A program made the translations under genes and the position numbers. Below, piece by piece: positions 15,177 through 23,805 of a DNA stretch of 64,000 nucleotides (positions are counted from its first letter, which is position 1; each line of letters opens with the position of its first letter). The notes beneath the pieces were generated by a model. That model saw only the letters and a list, made by a program, of their open reading frames with translations. It made no database searches and was not told the origin of the DNA. Origin of the DNA: Acididesulfobacillus acetoxydans. GTDB taxonomy: Bacteria > Bacillota > Desulfitobacteriia > Desulfitobacteriales > Desulfitobacteriaceae. The DNA is taken from assembly GCF_900016645.1 (NCBI RefSeq), contig NZ_CDGJ01000066.1; one strand, given 5' to 3'.

Positions 15177-18100
15177 GTGAATTTTGACGGAAACGTGCCG
15201 AAGGGCTGGTCCAAAGCCAGCTTAAGTGACAATGCCCGGGTAATTCTGGCTAAACGCTACCTTAAACAGGAGGAGGGTCGAGTCGCAGAAACGGCGGAAG
15301 ACATGTTCTACCGGGTCGCCAGTGTGATTGCCGCCAGCGAGGAGAGGTTCGGCAGGGGGAAAAAGGAAATCGCGGCTCTGACTAAGGACTTCTACGATAT
15401 TATGGTGAGTCTTGAATTCATGCCCAATTCTCCGACCTTAATGAATGCGGGGCGCGATCTGGGACAACTAAGCGCTTGCTTTGTGCTGCCGGTCGAAGAC
15501 AGCATGGAGGAGATTTTTGACGCTATAAAGAATGCCGCCATCATCCATAAATCCGGCGGCGGCACAGGTTTCAGCTTTTCTCGTCTGCGTCCCAAGAACA
15601 GCGCGGTTCGCTCCACGGGCGGAGTGGCCTCCGGGCCGGTGTCTTTTATGAAGGTTTTTAACTCCGCGACGGAAGCGGTCAAACAAGGCGGTACCAGGCG
15701 GGGGGCCAACATGGGAATTTTGCGGGTTGACCATCCGGACATTCTCGAATTCATCTCTGCCAAGGAAAATAACAGGGAAATCACCAACTTCAATATATCG
15801 GTGGGAATCACCGAGGCTTTCATGGCCGCGGCCGAAGCAGGCCGCGACTACGATCTTGTCGACCCCCATGTGGGTGAGCCTGTCGGCACTCTGCCGGCCC
15901 GCGCCGTCTTCGACGAGATTGTGGACCATGCCTGGCGCAACGGGGAGCCGGGGATCGTGTTTCTGGATCGCCTGAACAAAGGAAATCCGACGCCGCAGAT
16001 CGGGGAGATCGAGGCGACCAATCCGTGTGTTTCCGGGGAGACGTGGGTCCTAACGAACGCGGGGCCGGCCCAGGTCAAGAATATTCTGGGCCAAGAGACT
16101 AAACTGGCACTTAACGGTTCGTATTACGGGTCTTCGCCGCAAGGGTTTTTTCCAACCGGGGTCAAACCGGTTATGCTCGTGCGGACCGACAGGGGCTATG
16201 CCCTAAGGGTTACGGCCGATCACTTAATACGGGTTGCCAAAGAAGTAACCCGTTACAGAATTGCCGCGGAGTGGAGAGAAGCCGGGAAGTTGCAGCCCGG
16301 AGATCAAATCATTCTTTCGGACAACCGGGGAATTCGCTGGCAGGGTAAGGGTTCTTACGATGAGGGCTATGTGCTTGGCCTTCTTCTCGGAGACGGGACT
16401 CTTACCGAGGCGGGGGGGATTATTTCCGTCTGGGGAGAAGGGGAAGAGGCCGGGTCCCTCATGGAAGCGGCCGAGAAGGCGGTTGTCGGCTTGCCCCAGC
16501 GTTCTGATTTCCGAGGCTTCCAGAAACCGGTTGCCGGACGGGCAGAACATCGCCTGCGCTTGTCTTCTATAAGGGATTTGGCGGCAGAGTATGGAATCTA
16601 CCCCGGTAACAAGCACATTACGTCTCGGATCGAGGAGACAGGGTACGACTTTCACAGGGGATTTTTGCGCGGGATCTTCGATACGGATGGCACGGTAGTC
16701 GGAAATCAGGAGAAAGGTGTCTCGGTCAGATTGTGGCAGAATGACAAGGCAGTTCTTGGAACTGTACAGAGGATGCTGCACCGCTTAGGGATCTGTTGCA
16801 CAGTCTACGAAAACAGGAAACCGGGAGGTGCTAAGGCACTGCCGAACGGACAAGGAGGATACAAGAATTATGTGGTTCAACCCGGGCACGAGTTGGTGAT
16901 CTCCGAAGATAATTTGGAAGTATTCTTCCAGACGGTTGGCTTTAGCCAGGTTAAAAAGCAGCAGGCGCTTTTCGAGAAGCTCACTGCCTACCGGCGCAAT
17001 CTGAATCGGGAGCGATTCCTGGCTAAGGTAACGGGATGCCTACCGTTGGGAGAAGAGCCGGTCTACGATGTTCAGATTCGCGGAGTGCATGCTTTTGATG
17101 CCAATGGCATCCACGTGCATAACTGTGGTGAACAGCCCCTTCTTCCCAACGAAGCCTGCAATCTGGGTTCCATCAATCTGAAGCGGATGGTGACGGAGAA
17201 GGCCGGCAAGGTGACCGTGGACTGGGAGCGTCTGAGTTATGTCACGCGCTTGGCTGTCCGCTTTCTTGACGACGTCATTGAGGTCAACCAATATCCGCTT
17301 CCGATCATTGAAAAAATGGTGAAAGAGAACCGCAAGGTGGGACTCGGGGTCATGGGTTTCGCCGACATGCTCATTTTGCTGCAGACCTCGTATGCATCCG
17401 ACGATGCCGTCGAATATGCCGGGAAAATTATGAGCTTCATTCAAGAGGAGGCCAGGAAGGAATCGGAGCGGCTGGCAGACGAGCGAGGGGTTTTCCCTAA
17501 CTACGAGGGTTCTGTCTACGACGGGGTACGCCGCTTGCGCAACGCCACCCTGACGACGATAGCCCCCACGGGGACGATCTCCATGATCTGCGGTGTTTCC
17601 AGCGGAGTAGAGCCCCTCTTTGCTGTCGCTTATACTAAGACGGTAATGGACGGAACTCCTCTGGTCGAGGTGAATCCGATCTTTGAGCAATTTGCCAGGG
17701 AATACGGTTTTTACTCCCAGGAGATGATGCGGGGAATCGCCGAACGGGGGACCGTCCTTGGTTTGAACGAAGTTCCCGCCTGGGTCCAGGAGGTGTTTAT
17801 CACCGCTCACGAGATCGCGCCGGAATGGCACATCAAGATCCAGGCGGCCTTTCAAAATTACACGGACAATGCCGTATCCAAAACCATCAATTTCCGGCGG
17901 GCGGCGACCCGTGCGGATATCGCCGGGGCTTACCGCCTGGCTTACGCTTTGAATTGCAAGGGTCTTACTGTCTACCGCGACGGCAGCCGGGAAGAGCAGG
18001 TTCTGTCAGCCGGTGCAAAACCGAGTGCCGGTTCCGAAGCGGGACACGGACAGACGGGGGTTACAGGCTCACAGGCCCGGGCGGGCGTCACCGGCGAACC

Positions 18101-18773
18101 GGCCTCGGCTGCTCCGCCTAAGGTTCCCTTCGTTCCGGAGGTAAATACTGTCATGCCGCGTCCCCGTCCGGCCATCACGGTGGGGGTAACGGAAAAGATC
18201 AAAATCGGCTGCGGCAACCTCTATGTCAGCGTCAATGCGGATGAGAAAGGCATCTGTGAGGTCTTTACCAACACCGGCCGGGCCGGGGGCTGCTCTTCCC
18301 AGTCGGAGGCCACTGCCCGTCTGATTTCGATTGCCTTGCGTTCGGGCATTTCGGTTGACGCCATTACTGAGCAGATCCGGGGAATCCGTTGTCCGGCTTG
18401 CATCAGGCGGGAAGGAGTGAATGTTACTTCCTGCCCGGATGCCATAGCCCGCGTGATCAAAAAATATATTGACAACGCGAATGGAAACGGTTTGGCGGGA
18501 AACGGACTGCATGAAAGTGGATCTAAGGGGCAAGATCCCGCCGGAAACGCTTCCGGTGTCCCGGGGGTCGGCGGAGATGACCTGAACGGCGTTAACGACC
18601 CTTCTCTGAAAATGGTCAACGTCAAAGGCCTAACCAAGGCCGAACGGGCGGTGGTCAAGAAAGCCCGGGCCGGGGTGGCTGTTGACAATGCCTGCCCGGA
18701 ATGCGGCATGCCGATTAACCACGAAAGCGGCTGTGTGGTCTGTACACACTGCGGTTACAGTAAGTGCGGGTGA
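15177..18773 (+). CDS. nrdJ: Adenosylcobalamin-dependent ribonucleotide reductase NrdJ with an intein
   Basis: 1198 residues before splicing, 832 after. Class II reductase: it makes deoxynucleotides with a B12-generated thiyl radical and needs no oxygen. The extein shows MPNSPTLMNAGR, KSGGGTGFSFSRLRP, EATNP/CGEQPLLPNEACNLGSINL and PTGTISMICGVSSGVEP. It ends with a TSCPD domain (CPACIRREGVNVTSCPD) and a terminal zinc ribbon (CPECGMP, CTHCGYSKCG). The intein interrupts the conserved NP-CGEQ motif. A low-complexity linker (residues about 940-980) joins the catalytic core and TSCPD domain. GTG start at 15177. Confidence 0.97.
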   Translation: MNFDGNVPKGWSKASLSDNARVILAKRYLKQEEGRVAETAEDMFYRVASVIAASEERFGRGKKEIAALTKDFYDIMVSLEFMPNSPTLMNAGRDLGQLSACFVLPVEDSMEEIFDAIKNAAIIHKSGGGTGFSFSRLRPKNSAVRSTGGVASGPVSFMKVFNSATEAVKQGGTRRGANMGILRVDHPDILEFISAKENNREITNFNISVGITEAFMAAAEAGRDYDLVDPHVGEPVGTLPARAVFDEIVDHAWRNGEPGIVFLDRLNKGNPTPQIGEIEATNPCVSGETWVLTNAGPAQVKNILGQETKLALNGSYYGSSPQGFFPTGVKPVMLVRTDRGYALRVTADHLIRVAKEVTRYRIAAEWREAGKLQPGDQIILSDNRGIRWQGKGSYDEGYVLGLLLGDGTLTEAGGIISVWGEGEEAGSLMEAAEKAVVGLPQRSDFRGFQKPVAGRAEHRLRLSSIRDLAAEYGIYPGNKHITSRIEETGYDFHRGFLRGIFDTDGTVVGNQEKGVSVRLWQNDKAVLGTVQRMLHRLGICCTVYENRKPGGAKALPNGQGGYKNYVVQPGHELVISEDNLEVFFQTVGFSQVKKQQALFEKLTAYRRNLNRERFLAKVTGCLPLGEEPVYDVQIRGVHAFDANGIHVHNCGEQPLLPNEACNLGSINLKRMVTEKAGKVTVDWERLSYVTRLAVRFLDDVIEVNQYPLPIIEKMVKENRKVGLGVMGFADMLILLQTSYASDDAVEYAGKIMSFIQEEARKESERLADERGVFPNYEGSVYDGVRRLRNATLTTIAPTGTISMICGVSSGVEPLFAVAYTKTVMDGTPLVEVNPIFEQFAREYGFYSQEMMRGIAERGTVLGLNEVPAWVQEVFITAHEIAPEWHIKIQAAFQNYTDNAVSKTINFRRAATRADIAGAYRLAYALNCKGLTVYRDGSREEQVLSAGAKPSAGSEAGHGQTGVTGSQARAGVTGEPASAAPPKVPFVPEVNTVMPRPRPAITVGVTEKIKIGCGNLYVSVNADEKGICEVFTNTGRAGGCSSQSEATARLISIALRSGISVDAITEQIRGIRCPACIRREGVNVTSCPDAIARVIKKYIDNANGNGLAGNGLHESGSKGQDPAGNASGVPGVGGDDLNGVNDPSLKMVNVKGLTKAERAVVKKARAGVAVDNACPECGMPINHESGCVVCTHCGYSKCG
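16026..17123 (+). mobile_element. Intein with LAGLIDADG homing endonuclease inside nrdJ
   Basis: 366 residues in frame (NrdJ residues 284-649). It starts at Cys (CVSGETWVLTNAG, block A) and ends with GVHAFDANGIHVHN immediately before the +1 Cys of CGEQPLLP. Block B is visible as LRVTADHLIRV. The two LAGLIDADG-like helices are LGLLLGDGT and FLRGIFDTDG, both with the catalytic acid retained, so the endonuclease looks intact and the element may still be able to home. Insertion at the highly conserved active-site region of RNR is a common intein site. Confidence 0.95.
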
Positions 18774-18863
18774 GTCTCCCGGGGACGGAGGCAGGATATT
18801 AGCGCGCAATACAGAAATACTATAAAAATACCCGGCAGAGGAAAAAAGAAGGGGGTTTTCGAG

Positions 18864-19700
18864 GTGGCTCTGAAAGTTACGGTTTTGGTGGAGAATACGG
18901 TGGGAGTGCCCTTGGGACTTTTAGGTGAGTGGGGTCTGGCGCTTTTTCTGGACTTTGGGGATGAGCGCGTCCTGCTTGACGTCGGGGAACAGGGGAACTT
19001 AATCGGGAATGCCGACACCTTGGGCATTGATCTGAAAAGAATCGACAAGGTCGTGCTCAGTCACGGACATTACGATCACACGGGAGGCTTGCTCAAACTG
19101 CTGCAGTACCGGGGCCGCGTACCGGTATACGCCCACCCGGACCTTTTTGCCGGGCATTACGGACGGGGTTTCAACGGTGAGGGGGACAAGTACCTGGGAG
19201 TGCCCTTTCGCCGGGAACAGCTGACGAGCGCCGGGGCCGAATTTCATTTCCACAAGGAGCCGCTTGAGTTGAGACCGGGATTATGGCTCAGCGGGGAAAT
19301 CCCGCGCCGGACGGATTATGAACGGGTCGATGAGCGCATGATCCAAATCCGGGACGGACAGACCGTCGCGGACACGCTTCCCGATGATTACAGTTTGTTT
19401 TATACGAGTGAGAGCGGGTTGGTCATCTTCCTTGGCTGTGCTCATGCCGGACTGGTCAACATTGTGGAGTACGCCAAACAACTCACGGGGCAGGGCAAGG
19501 TTAGGGCCATTATCGGCGGCACGCATTTAGGACCGGCCAGCCCCGAGCAGCAACAGAAGACGATGGAATACTTAAGGACCCTCGACCTGGAAGTGCTCGC
19601 CCCTAATCACTGTACAGGTCCGGCCATGCTGGCCAAACTGGCCGGGGAGTTTCCGCGGCAATTTGCCTGGGCCGGAGCGGGCAGCACCCTCGAGTTTTAG
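18864..19700 (+). CDS. MBL-fold metallo-hydrolase
   Basis: 278 residues. The metal-binding motif HGHYDHTGG (HxHxDH) lies near residue 70. Later ligands are in FLGCAHAGLVNIV and GTHLG. The architecture is like the family annotated as 7,8-dihydropterin-6-methyl-4-(beta-D-ribofuranosyl)aminobenzene-5'-phosphate synthase-like, common in anaerobes but of uncertain function. GTG start at 18864 after GGGGGTTTTCGAG. It stands alone between nrdJ and a convergent Nudix gene. Confidence 0.88.
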   Translation: MALKVTVLVENTVGVPLGLLGEWGLALFLDFGDERVLLDVGEQGNLIGNADTLGIDLKRIDKVVLSHGHYDHTGGLLKLLQYRGRVPVYAHPDLFAGHYGRGFNGEGDKYLGVPFRREQLTSAGAEFHFHKEPLELRPGLWLSGEIPRRTDYERVDERMIQIRDGQTVADTLPDDYSLFYTSESGLVIFLGCAHAGLVNIVEYAKQLTGQGKVRAIIGGTHLGPASPEQQQKTMEYLRTLDLEVLAPNHCTGPAMLAKLAGEFPRQFAWAGAGSTLEF

Positions 19701-19740
19701 CAGCGGGGACGTACCGCTGCCGGGTTATCCAACGCGTAAG

Positions 19741-19764
19741 ACTCCCACTTCTACAAGTGGGAGT
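19741..19764. terminator. Hairpin between convergent MBL-fold and Nudix genes
   Basis: Perfect 10-bp stem (ACTCCCACTT, loop CTAC, AAGTGGGAGT). It lies midway between two convergent stops and could serve both strands. There is no strong T-tract, so terminator function is a guess from position. Confidence 0.5.
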
Positions 19765-19778
19765 GGGTGCCCACGAGT

Positions 19779-20375
19779 TCATTCCCGGCGGGGTGTGGCG
19801 GTCCGGAAAAGGAGGGGCCGCTCCCCCAGCATTTTTACCCCTTCAATCCGTTCGAAGCCCGTCAAACCGGGCAGCGTAGCTTCCAGCATATGCAGGGTGA
19901 GGGGGGCGATGGACAGACGGCGGGCTTCTTCAAGGGTGAAGAAACCGAGGGAACGGACCTCATCCTCGTCTCCCCGGGCGCTGCCGCTCAGGTAGCGGAG
20001 CAGAAAGATGAGATAAAGATCATGGGGCTGGGGCGGAGCTTCTTCGCCCGGACGGTCCCGGACGGCGATGAGAGTGGAAGCTTGGGTTTCGATTCCGGTT
20101 TCCTCCCGGACTTCGCGGGCCACGGCGTTCTCGATGTTTTCCTCCGCTTCGACATAACCGCCCGGGAGGGTCCAGATTCCCCGGCCGGGGTTATGGGCAC
20201 GCTGCACGAGTAAGGCTTTGCCCCCGTGCCAAAGGATTCCGCCCACACCGAGCGTGAAATCTCCCCAGTGGACGAAAGAGCAATCAGGGCAGAAAGAGCG
20301 CGTCCGTGCGCCGAATTCCTTGTTGCCGAGGGGTCTGCCGCATTGCGGGCAGAAATGGTATGTCACCGGATGCAT
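19779..20375 (-). CDS. Nudix hydrolase with N-terminal zinc ribbon
   Basis: 198 residues. An N-terminal zinc ribbon (CPQCGRPLGNKE..., CPDCSFVHW) precedes a Nudix domain with the full box GGYVEAEENIENAVAREVREETGI (GX5EX7REUXEEXGU). The zinc ribbon plus Nudix layout is that of NudC/NADH-pyrophosphatase-like and related ADP-ribose or NADH hydrolases; the substrate is not decidable. The ATG at 20375 is chosen because GGGAGGAAACACTT precedes it; the frame remains open to 20453 without a site. Confidence 0.9.
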   Translation of the reverse strand: MHPVTYHFCPQCGRPLGNKEFGARTRSFCPDCSFVHWGDFTLGVGGILWHGGKALLVQRAHNPGRGIWTLPGGYVEAEENIENAVAREVREETGIETQASTLIAVRDRPGEEAPPQPHDLYLIFLLRYLSGSARGDEDEVRSLGFFTLEEARRLSIAPLTLHMLEATLPGLTGFERIEGVKMLGERPLLFRTATPRRE

Positions 20376-20484
20376 AAGTGTTTCCTCCCGTTCGTTCTTA
20401 GGTTGTCTGAGCAAGGGTTCAGGCTTAGGATGTCCCTTCCCACTCCACTTCACAAACCTGAAAGTTTCGTGGGTACTTTTTTGC

Positions 20485-21690
20485 CTAAATGTTTAGTGAG
20501 CTGTCACGCGTTCGCCGAAGGCGATTTTCCGAGAGACCGTAAAAGATGAAGGCCAAGAGGCCGGCGGAGACAAAGACGAGGGCCAAGAGCCAGATTTGGG
20601 AGCCGTGGCTGCGGTCAAAAACGATGCCTCCCAGAACGGGTCCCAGGATCCGTCCGCCCGAACCCGCTCCGCCGACAATACCCTGATAAGTACCCGCCCA
20701 GCCTTGGGGTGCCAAAAAAGCGGCGGCTGCCGGTACGGCCGGCAGAATCAGCATTTCGCCCAAGGTCAGGCTGAGCATGCCGAGAAGATAAGCCGCATAG
20801 GGCAGGTTGCCCCGGAGGGCCAGGAATGAGCAGGCAATGAGAAGACAGGCCAGGTAAAATTGGCGGCGGAAGCTGCAGGCCCAAACCCGGATGATCCAAT
20901 TGGTCAGGGGCTGAAGAGTCACGATGAAAATCCCGTTCAGGGTCCAGAGAAAACTGTAAAGCGGGAGAGAGAAGCCCTGCCGAGTCATGATTACGGGTAC
21001 GATAGTCGTCCACTGGCTGTAGCCGCCCCAGACAAACAGGATTCCCATGCCTAAAGCCAGGAGGGCGGGAGAGCCGGGAGCGTGGAGGACGGCGGAGAGA
21101 TCCTTGTGCTTCTCAGGCATTTTTTGAACCTTGACCGGTGCCCGGATGGCAAAGACTACGACGATAAAGTAGATGATGAAGGAGACGGAGTTGCCGAGGA
21201 AAACCCAACGAAAAGAGATCTGGGCTACCAGTCCGCCCAGGGCGGTACCCACCGCGTTGCCCGCGTTGTTGAAAACGTACAGGTAGTTAAAACCCCGGCG
21301 TCCTCCTTGGGGCCAGATGGTCTGAACGAGGGTGTTCAGAGGGACGAGCACGAAGCCGTTCATTAGCCCGAAAAGAATGATGCCGGGGGCGTAGACCGGC
21401 CATATGGGGAAAAGACCAATGAGCGTCATAATGAGGGCGGACCCGGTCAAGCCCAGGAGCATCATCTTGCGGGCGCCCAGAAAGTCGGCCAGAAAGCCGC
21501 TGACAAACTGGCCCAGCAAATTCATCCCGGATTGTAAGGCGATGATAATCCCTGCTTCTGTCAGAGTCCGGCCCAGCACATTGTGCATAAACAAGCTGTT
21601 CAAGGGCCACATTAGCGCATTACCCAGAGAATTAATAAAGCCGCCGGCAACCAGAATCTTAATGGTACGCGGAATTTCGGATTTTCGCAA
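20485..21690 (-). CDS. MFS transporter
   Basis: 401 residues with twelve predicted membrane helices and the first-loop signature GFLADFLGARKMMLLGLTG of the major facilitator superfamily. Probably a drug/proton antiporter-like exporter; the substrate is not predictable. The start is taken as TTG at 21690 (MRKSEIPRTIKILVAGG), with GCAGGTAG upstream and a further AAGGAG. It is transcribed in the same direction as the Nudix gene, 109 bases upstream of it, and divergently from the selenoprotein gene. Confidence 0.9.
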   Translation of the reverse strand: MRKSEIPRTIKILVAGGFINSLGNALMWPLNSLFMHNVLGRTLTEAGIIIALQSGMNLLGQFVSGFLADFLGARKMMLLGLTGSALIMTLIGLFPIWPVYAPGIILFGLMNGFVLVPLNTLVQTIWPQGGRRGFNYLYVFNNAGNAVGTALGGLVAQISFRWVFLGNSVSFIIYFIVVVFAIRAPVKVQKMPEKHKDLSAVLHAPGSPALLALGMGILFVWGGYSQWTTIVPVIMTRQGFSLPLYSFLWTLNGIFIVTLQPLTNWIIRVWACSFRRQFYLACLLIACSFLALRGNLPYAAYLLGMLSLTLGEMLILPAVPAAAAFLAPQGWAGTYQGIVGGAGSGGRILGPVLGGIVFDRSHGSQIWLLALVFVSAGLLAFIFYGLSENRLRRTRDSSLNI

Positions 21691-21921
21691 AAGGGTCTAC
21701 CTGCCTTCTCCTTGATATCCTGTTGTTGCAGCGCCGCTCGACGCCGGGAACCTCCCAGCCGAGGAAGCCTTCGGGTCCTGGGCAGTCTTCCGGATGGAGG
21801 GAATTCCCGGGACGGAAAGAGTACTTGGGACGAAGGGAACTTCCGGCGGGGGGAATCCCCCGGATTGTTACTTCGACGTCCGGAGAAAGATACCTGCTGT
21901 CCGCTCCAATGATTTCAGCGC

Positions 21922-21951
21922 CTGGCACGGGAAAGGGATTTTGAGTATAAT
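21922..21951 (+). promoter_or_regulatory. Candidate promoter of the glutaredoxin-like selenoprotein gene
   Basis: CTGGCA at 21922-21927, 18 bases, TATAAT at 21946-21951, with expected start near 21958. The rest of the 325-base gap after the divergent MFS gene (about 21720-21900) is GC-rich with loosely repeated GGGAA/TTCCC blocks and no recognisable gene. Confidence 0.55.
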
Positions 21952-22016
21952 ACGGAGTATAGATCATCAACTTTGTCAAAGGACTGATGTTTGCCGGAAA
22001 GGTAGGGGATGAGGCT

Positions 22017-22355
22017 TTGAAAGACGTTACGATTTTTACCACCAAGACTTGACCGCACTGCAGAAGCGCGAAAGAGTTTCTTTCGCAGAACAGGATTTAT
22101 TTTGCCGAGAGGGATGTTCAGAAGGATCCGCAAGCGGCTTGGGAACTGCAAAGACGCAATATCAGCGGGGTGCCGACTTTTCTGATCGGCGAGGACGTGA
22201 TTGTGGGTTTCGATCGGCAAAGGATCCTGCAACTGGTCGATCATCGCCTGGCGGACTGTCCCCAGTGCGGACAGAAAATGCGGGTGCCGGTGGGAAAAGG
22301 TGCCCTTCAGGTCAAGTGCCCAAAATGTGCGCACCAATTTGTCATCAATACTTAG
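22017..22355 (+). CDS. Glutaredoxin-like selenoprotein (in-frame TGA = Sec) with C-terminal zinc ribbon
   Basis: Read through the TGA at 22050-22052, this frame gives 112 residues: MKDVTIFTTKT-U-PHCRSAKEFL, then a glutaredoxin fold with the cis-proline motif SGVPTFLIG. It ends in a two-CxxC zinc ribbon (CPQC and CPKC). The TGA falls exactly where glutaredoxins have the first cysteine of CPxC, and Cys15 remains. A hairpin just downstream fits a bacterial SECIS (separate entry). The TTG start at 22017 has AGGGG 8 bases upstream; ATG at 21987 is an alternative giving ten more residues. A pseudogene with a nonsense mutation is the alternative reading, but intact sequence on both sides makes it less likely. 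The likely role is thiol/selenol redox chemistry. Confidence 0.85.
22050..22086 (+). promoter_or_regulatory. SECIS-like hairpin for Sec insertion
   Basis: After the TGA at 22050-22052, a perfect 8-bp stem (GCGAAAGA at 22068-22075, TCTTTCGC at 22079-22086) closes a GTT loop at 22076-22078. The loop begins with G and lies 23 bases after the TGA. Bacterial SECIS elements recognised by SelB typically have a short apical loop with a G in its first positions, about 16-37 bases downstream of the UGA. The hairpin lies inside the coding sequence, as required. Confidence 0.8.
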
Positions 22356-22517
22356 AAATAGCCAGCGATATTCAGAAAAAAAGAAGCGGATAGGTAAGAA
22401 CAACTGATCCCGGCCGAATTGACTTCCGCGGAAGCCTTGCGGCGGCCGGGGCGCTAAAATCGCGCCGGCACGGGCTTGGGGCTGGAGTTTTTGCCTCTCC
22501 TTTGGGGGGAAAAGGTC

Positions 22518-23753
22518 ATGAAAGTGCCGAGCTTTGAGTTACAGGTCAGGGTGGCCCGCTTACAGGACCATCTGCGCGCCCAAGGAATCGACGGGGCCCT
22601 GTTGGTGCAGCGGGCCGATACCCTGTACTACAGTGGGACAGCGCAAAATGTGCATCTCTACATTCCCCGGGCCGGACGCCCGCTCGTGCTGGCCTATCGG
22701 GATTTCGCCCGGGCGCAGTCTGAAAGCTCCTGGGGGGTCGTGCCGCTGACAGGGTTGTCGAAATTACCCGAATTTATTGAAGGGGCGGGAAACCCTCTGC
22801 CCAATGTTTTGGGTCTGGAATTCGATGTTCTTCCCGTGTCACAGTTCGAACGCTATCGCAGGCTTTGGCCGGAGGCTGTTTTCAGGGATATTTCCGCTGC
22901 CATTCGGCATCAAAGGGCGGTGAAATCCGACTGGGAACTGGAACGGCTCAAAGAGGCGGCGGAAATTTACCCTCAGCTCCTCGTCTACGCGCGGGAGATT
23001 TTGCGTCCCGGTATGACGGAACTCGAGTTGGAAGGGTTGCTGGAGGGGAAGGCGCGGGCCCTCGGGCATGGCGGCTTCGTCAGGACCAGGGGGTTTGGTT
23101 CGGAATTTCACTTCGGCGCGGTAACGGCAGGGGCGAGGGCGGCTGTCGCCGGGGCTTTTGACGGCCCGGTCGTGGGGGCGGGGCTTTCGCCCGAGCATCC
23201 GGGCGGCGCGTCGGTGGCGGGGATTGCCGAGGGCGAGCCGATTGTCGTTGACACGGTCAGTGTTGTGCGCGGGTATCAGATCGACCAAACGCGCATGTTT
23301 GTCCTGGGCCGTCTGAGTCCGGAGTTGACCGAGGCCTACCGGGTTGCCTGTGAGATCGAGGAAAGGCTTCGCCGACTGCTCCTCCCGGGGCGGGTTGCGG
23401 GGCAAGTTTATGAAGAAGTGTTGACTTGGGTAAAGGATAACACACCTTATGCGGAAAATTTCATGGGCTTCGCACACAGCCGTGTGAGTTTTGTCGGCCA
23501 CGGGGTCGGCTTGGAGCTGGATGAATTGCCTACCATCAGCCGGGGTGCGAAAGACATCCTGGTGCCGGGGATGGTTATCGCCATCGAGCCGAAATTTGTT
23601 TTCCCGGGTGTCGGTGTGGTTGGAATAGAGGACACGGTCGTGGTTGAGGGGAGTACTGGGGCATCCTTTCTGTCGAAGGCTCCCCGTGAGTTGCAAATTG
23701 TCCGGGCGGAGGGAGACGCAGGTGGACAAAAGGCTGATGAAACGCTAAGATAG
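22518..23753 (+). CDS. M24-family (Xaa-Pro aminopeptidase-like) metallopeptidase
   Basis: 411 residues. A creatinase/prolidase N-terminal domain (RLQDHLRAQGIDGALLVQRADTLYYSG) is followed by the pita-bread M24 catalytic domain with GHGVGLELDELPTIS and GMVIAIEPKFVFPG...GIEDTVVV. These are typical metal-ligand regions, although some canonical ligands differ slightly in spacing and should be checked. ATG at 22518 is chosen (GGAAAAGGTC upstream); the frame extends to 22476. It probably degrades proline-containing peptides in the cytoplasm. Confidence 0.88.
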   Translation: MKVPSFELQVRVARLQDHLRAQGIDGALLVQRADTLYYSGTAQNVHLYIPRAGRPLVLAYRDFARAQSESSWGVVPLTGLSKLPEFIEGAGNPLPNVLGLEFDVLPVSQFERYRRLWPEAVFRDISAAIRHQRAVKSDWELERLKEAAEIYPQLLVYAREILRPGMTELELEGLLEGKARALGHGGFVRTRGFGSEFHFGAVTAGARAAVAGAFDGPVVGAGLSPEHPGGASVAGIAEGEPIVVDTVSVVRGYQIDQTRMFVLGRLSPELTEAYRVACEIEERLRRLLLPGRVAGQVYEEVLTWVKDNTPYAENFMGFAHSRVSFVGHGVGLELDELPTISRGAKDILVPGMVIAIEPKFVFPGVGVVGIEDTVVVEGSTGASFLSKAPRELQIVRAEGDAGGQKADETLR

Positions 23754-23805
23754 GAAACACCGACATAGGCAGAAGTGGGTTGGGAAAGAAGGGAAGGTGA
23801 AGACC

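Noticed and set aside
22017..22355. Simple pseudogene with a nonsense mutation
   Set aside because: Only the one stop is present, it falls exactly at the catalytic Cys/Sec position, the rest of the domain is intact, and a SECIS-like hairpin follows. A pseudogene remains possible but is less likely.
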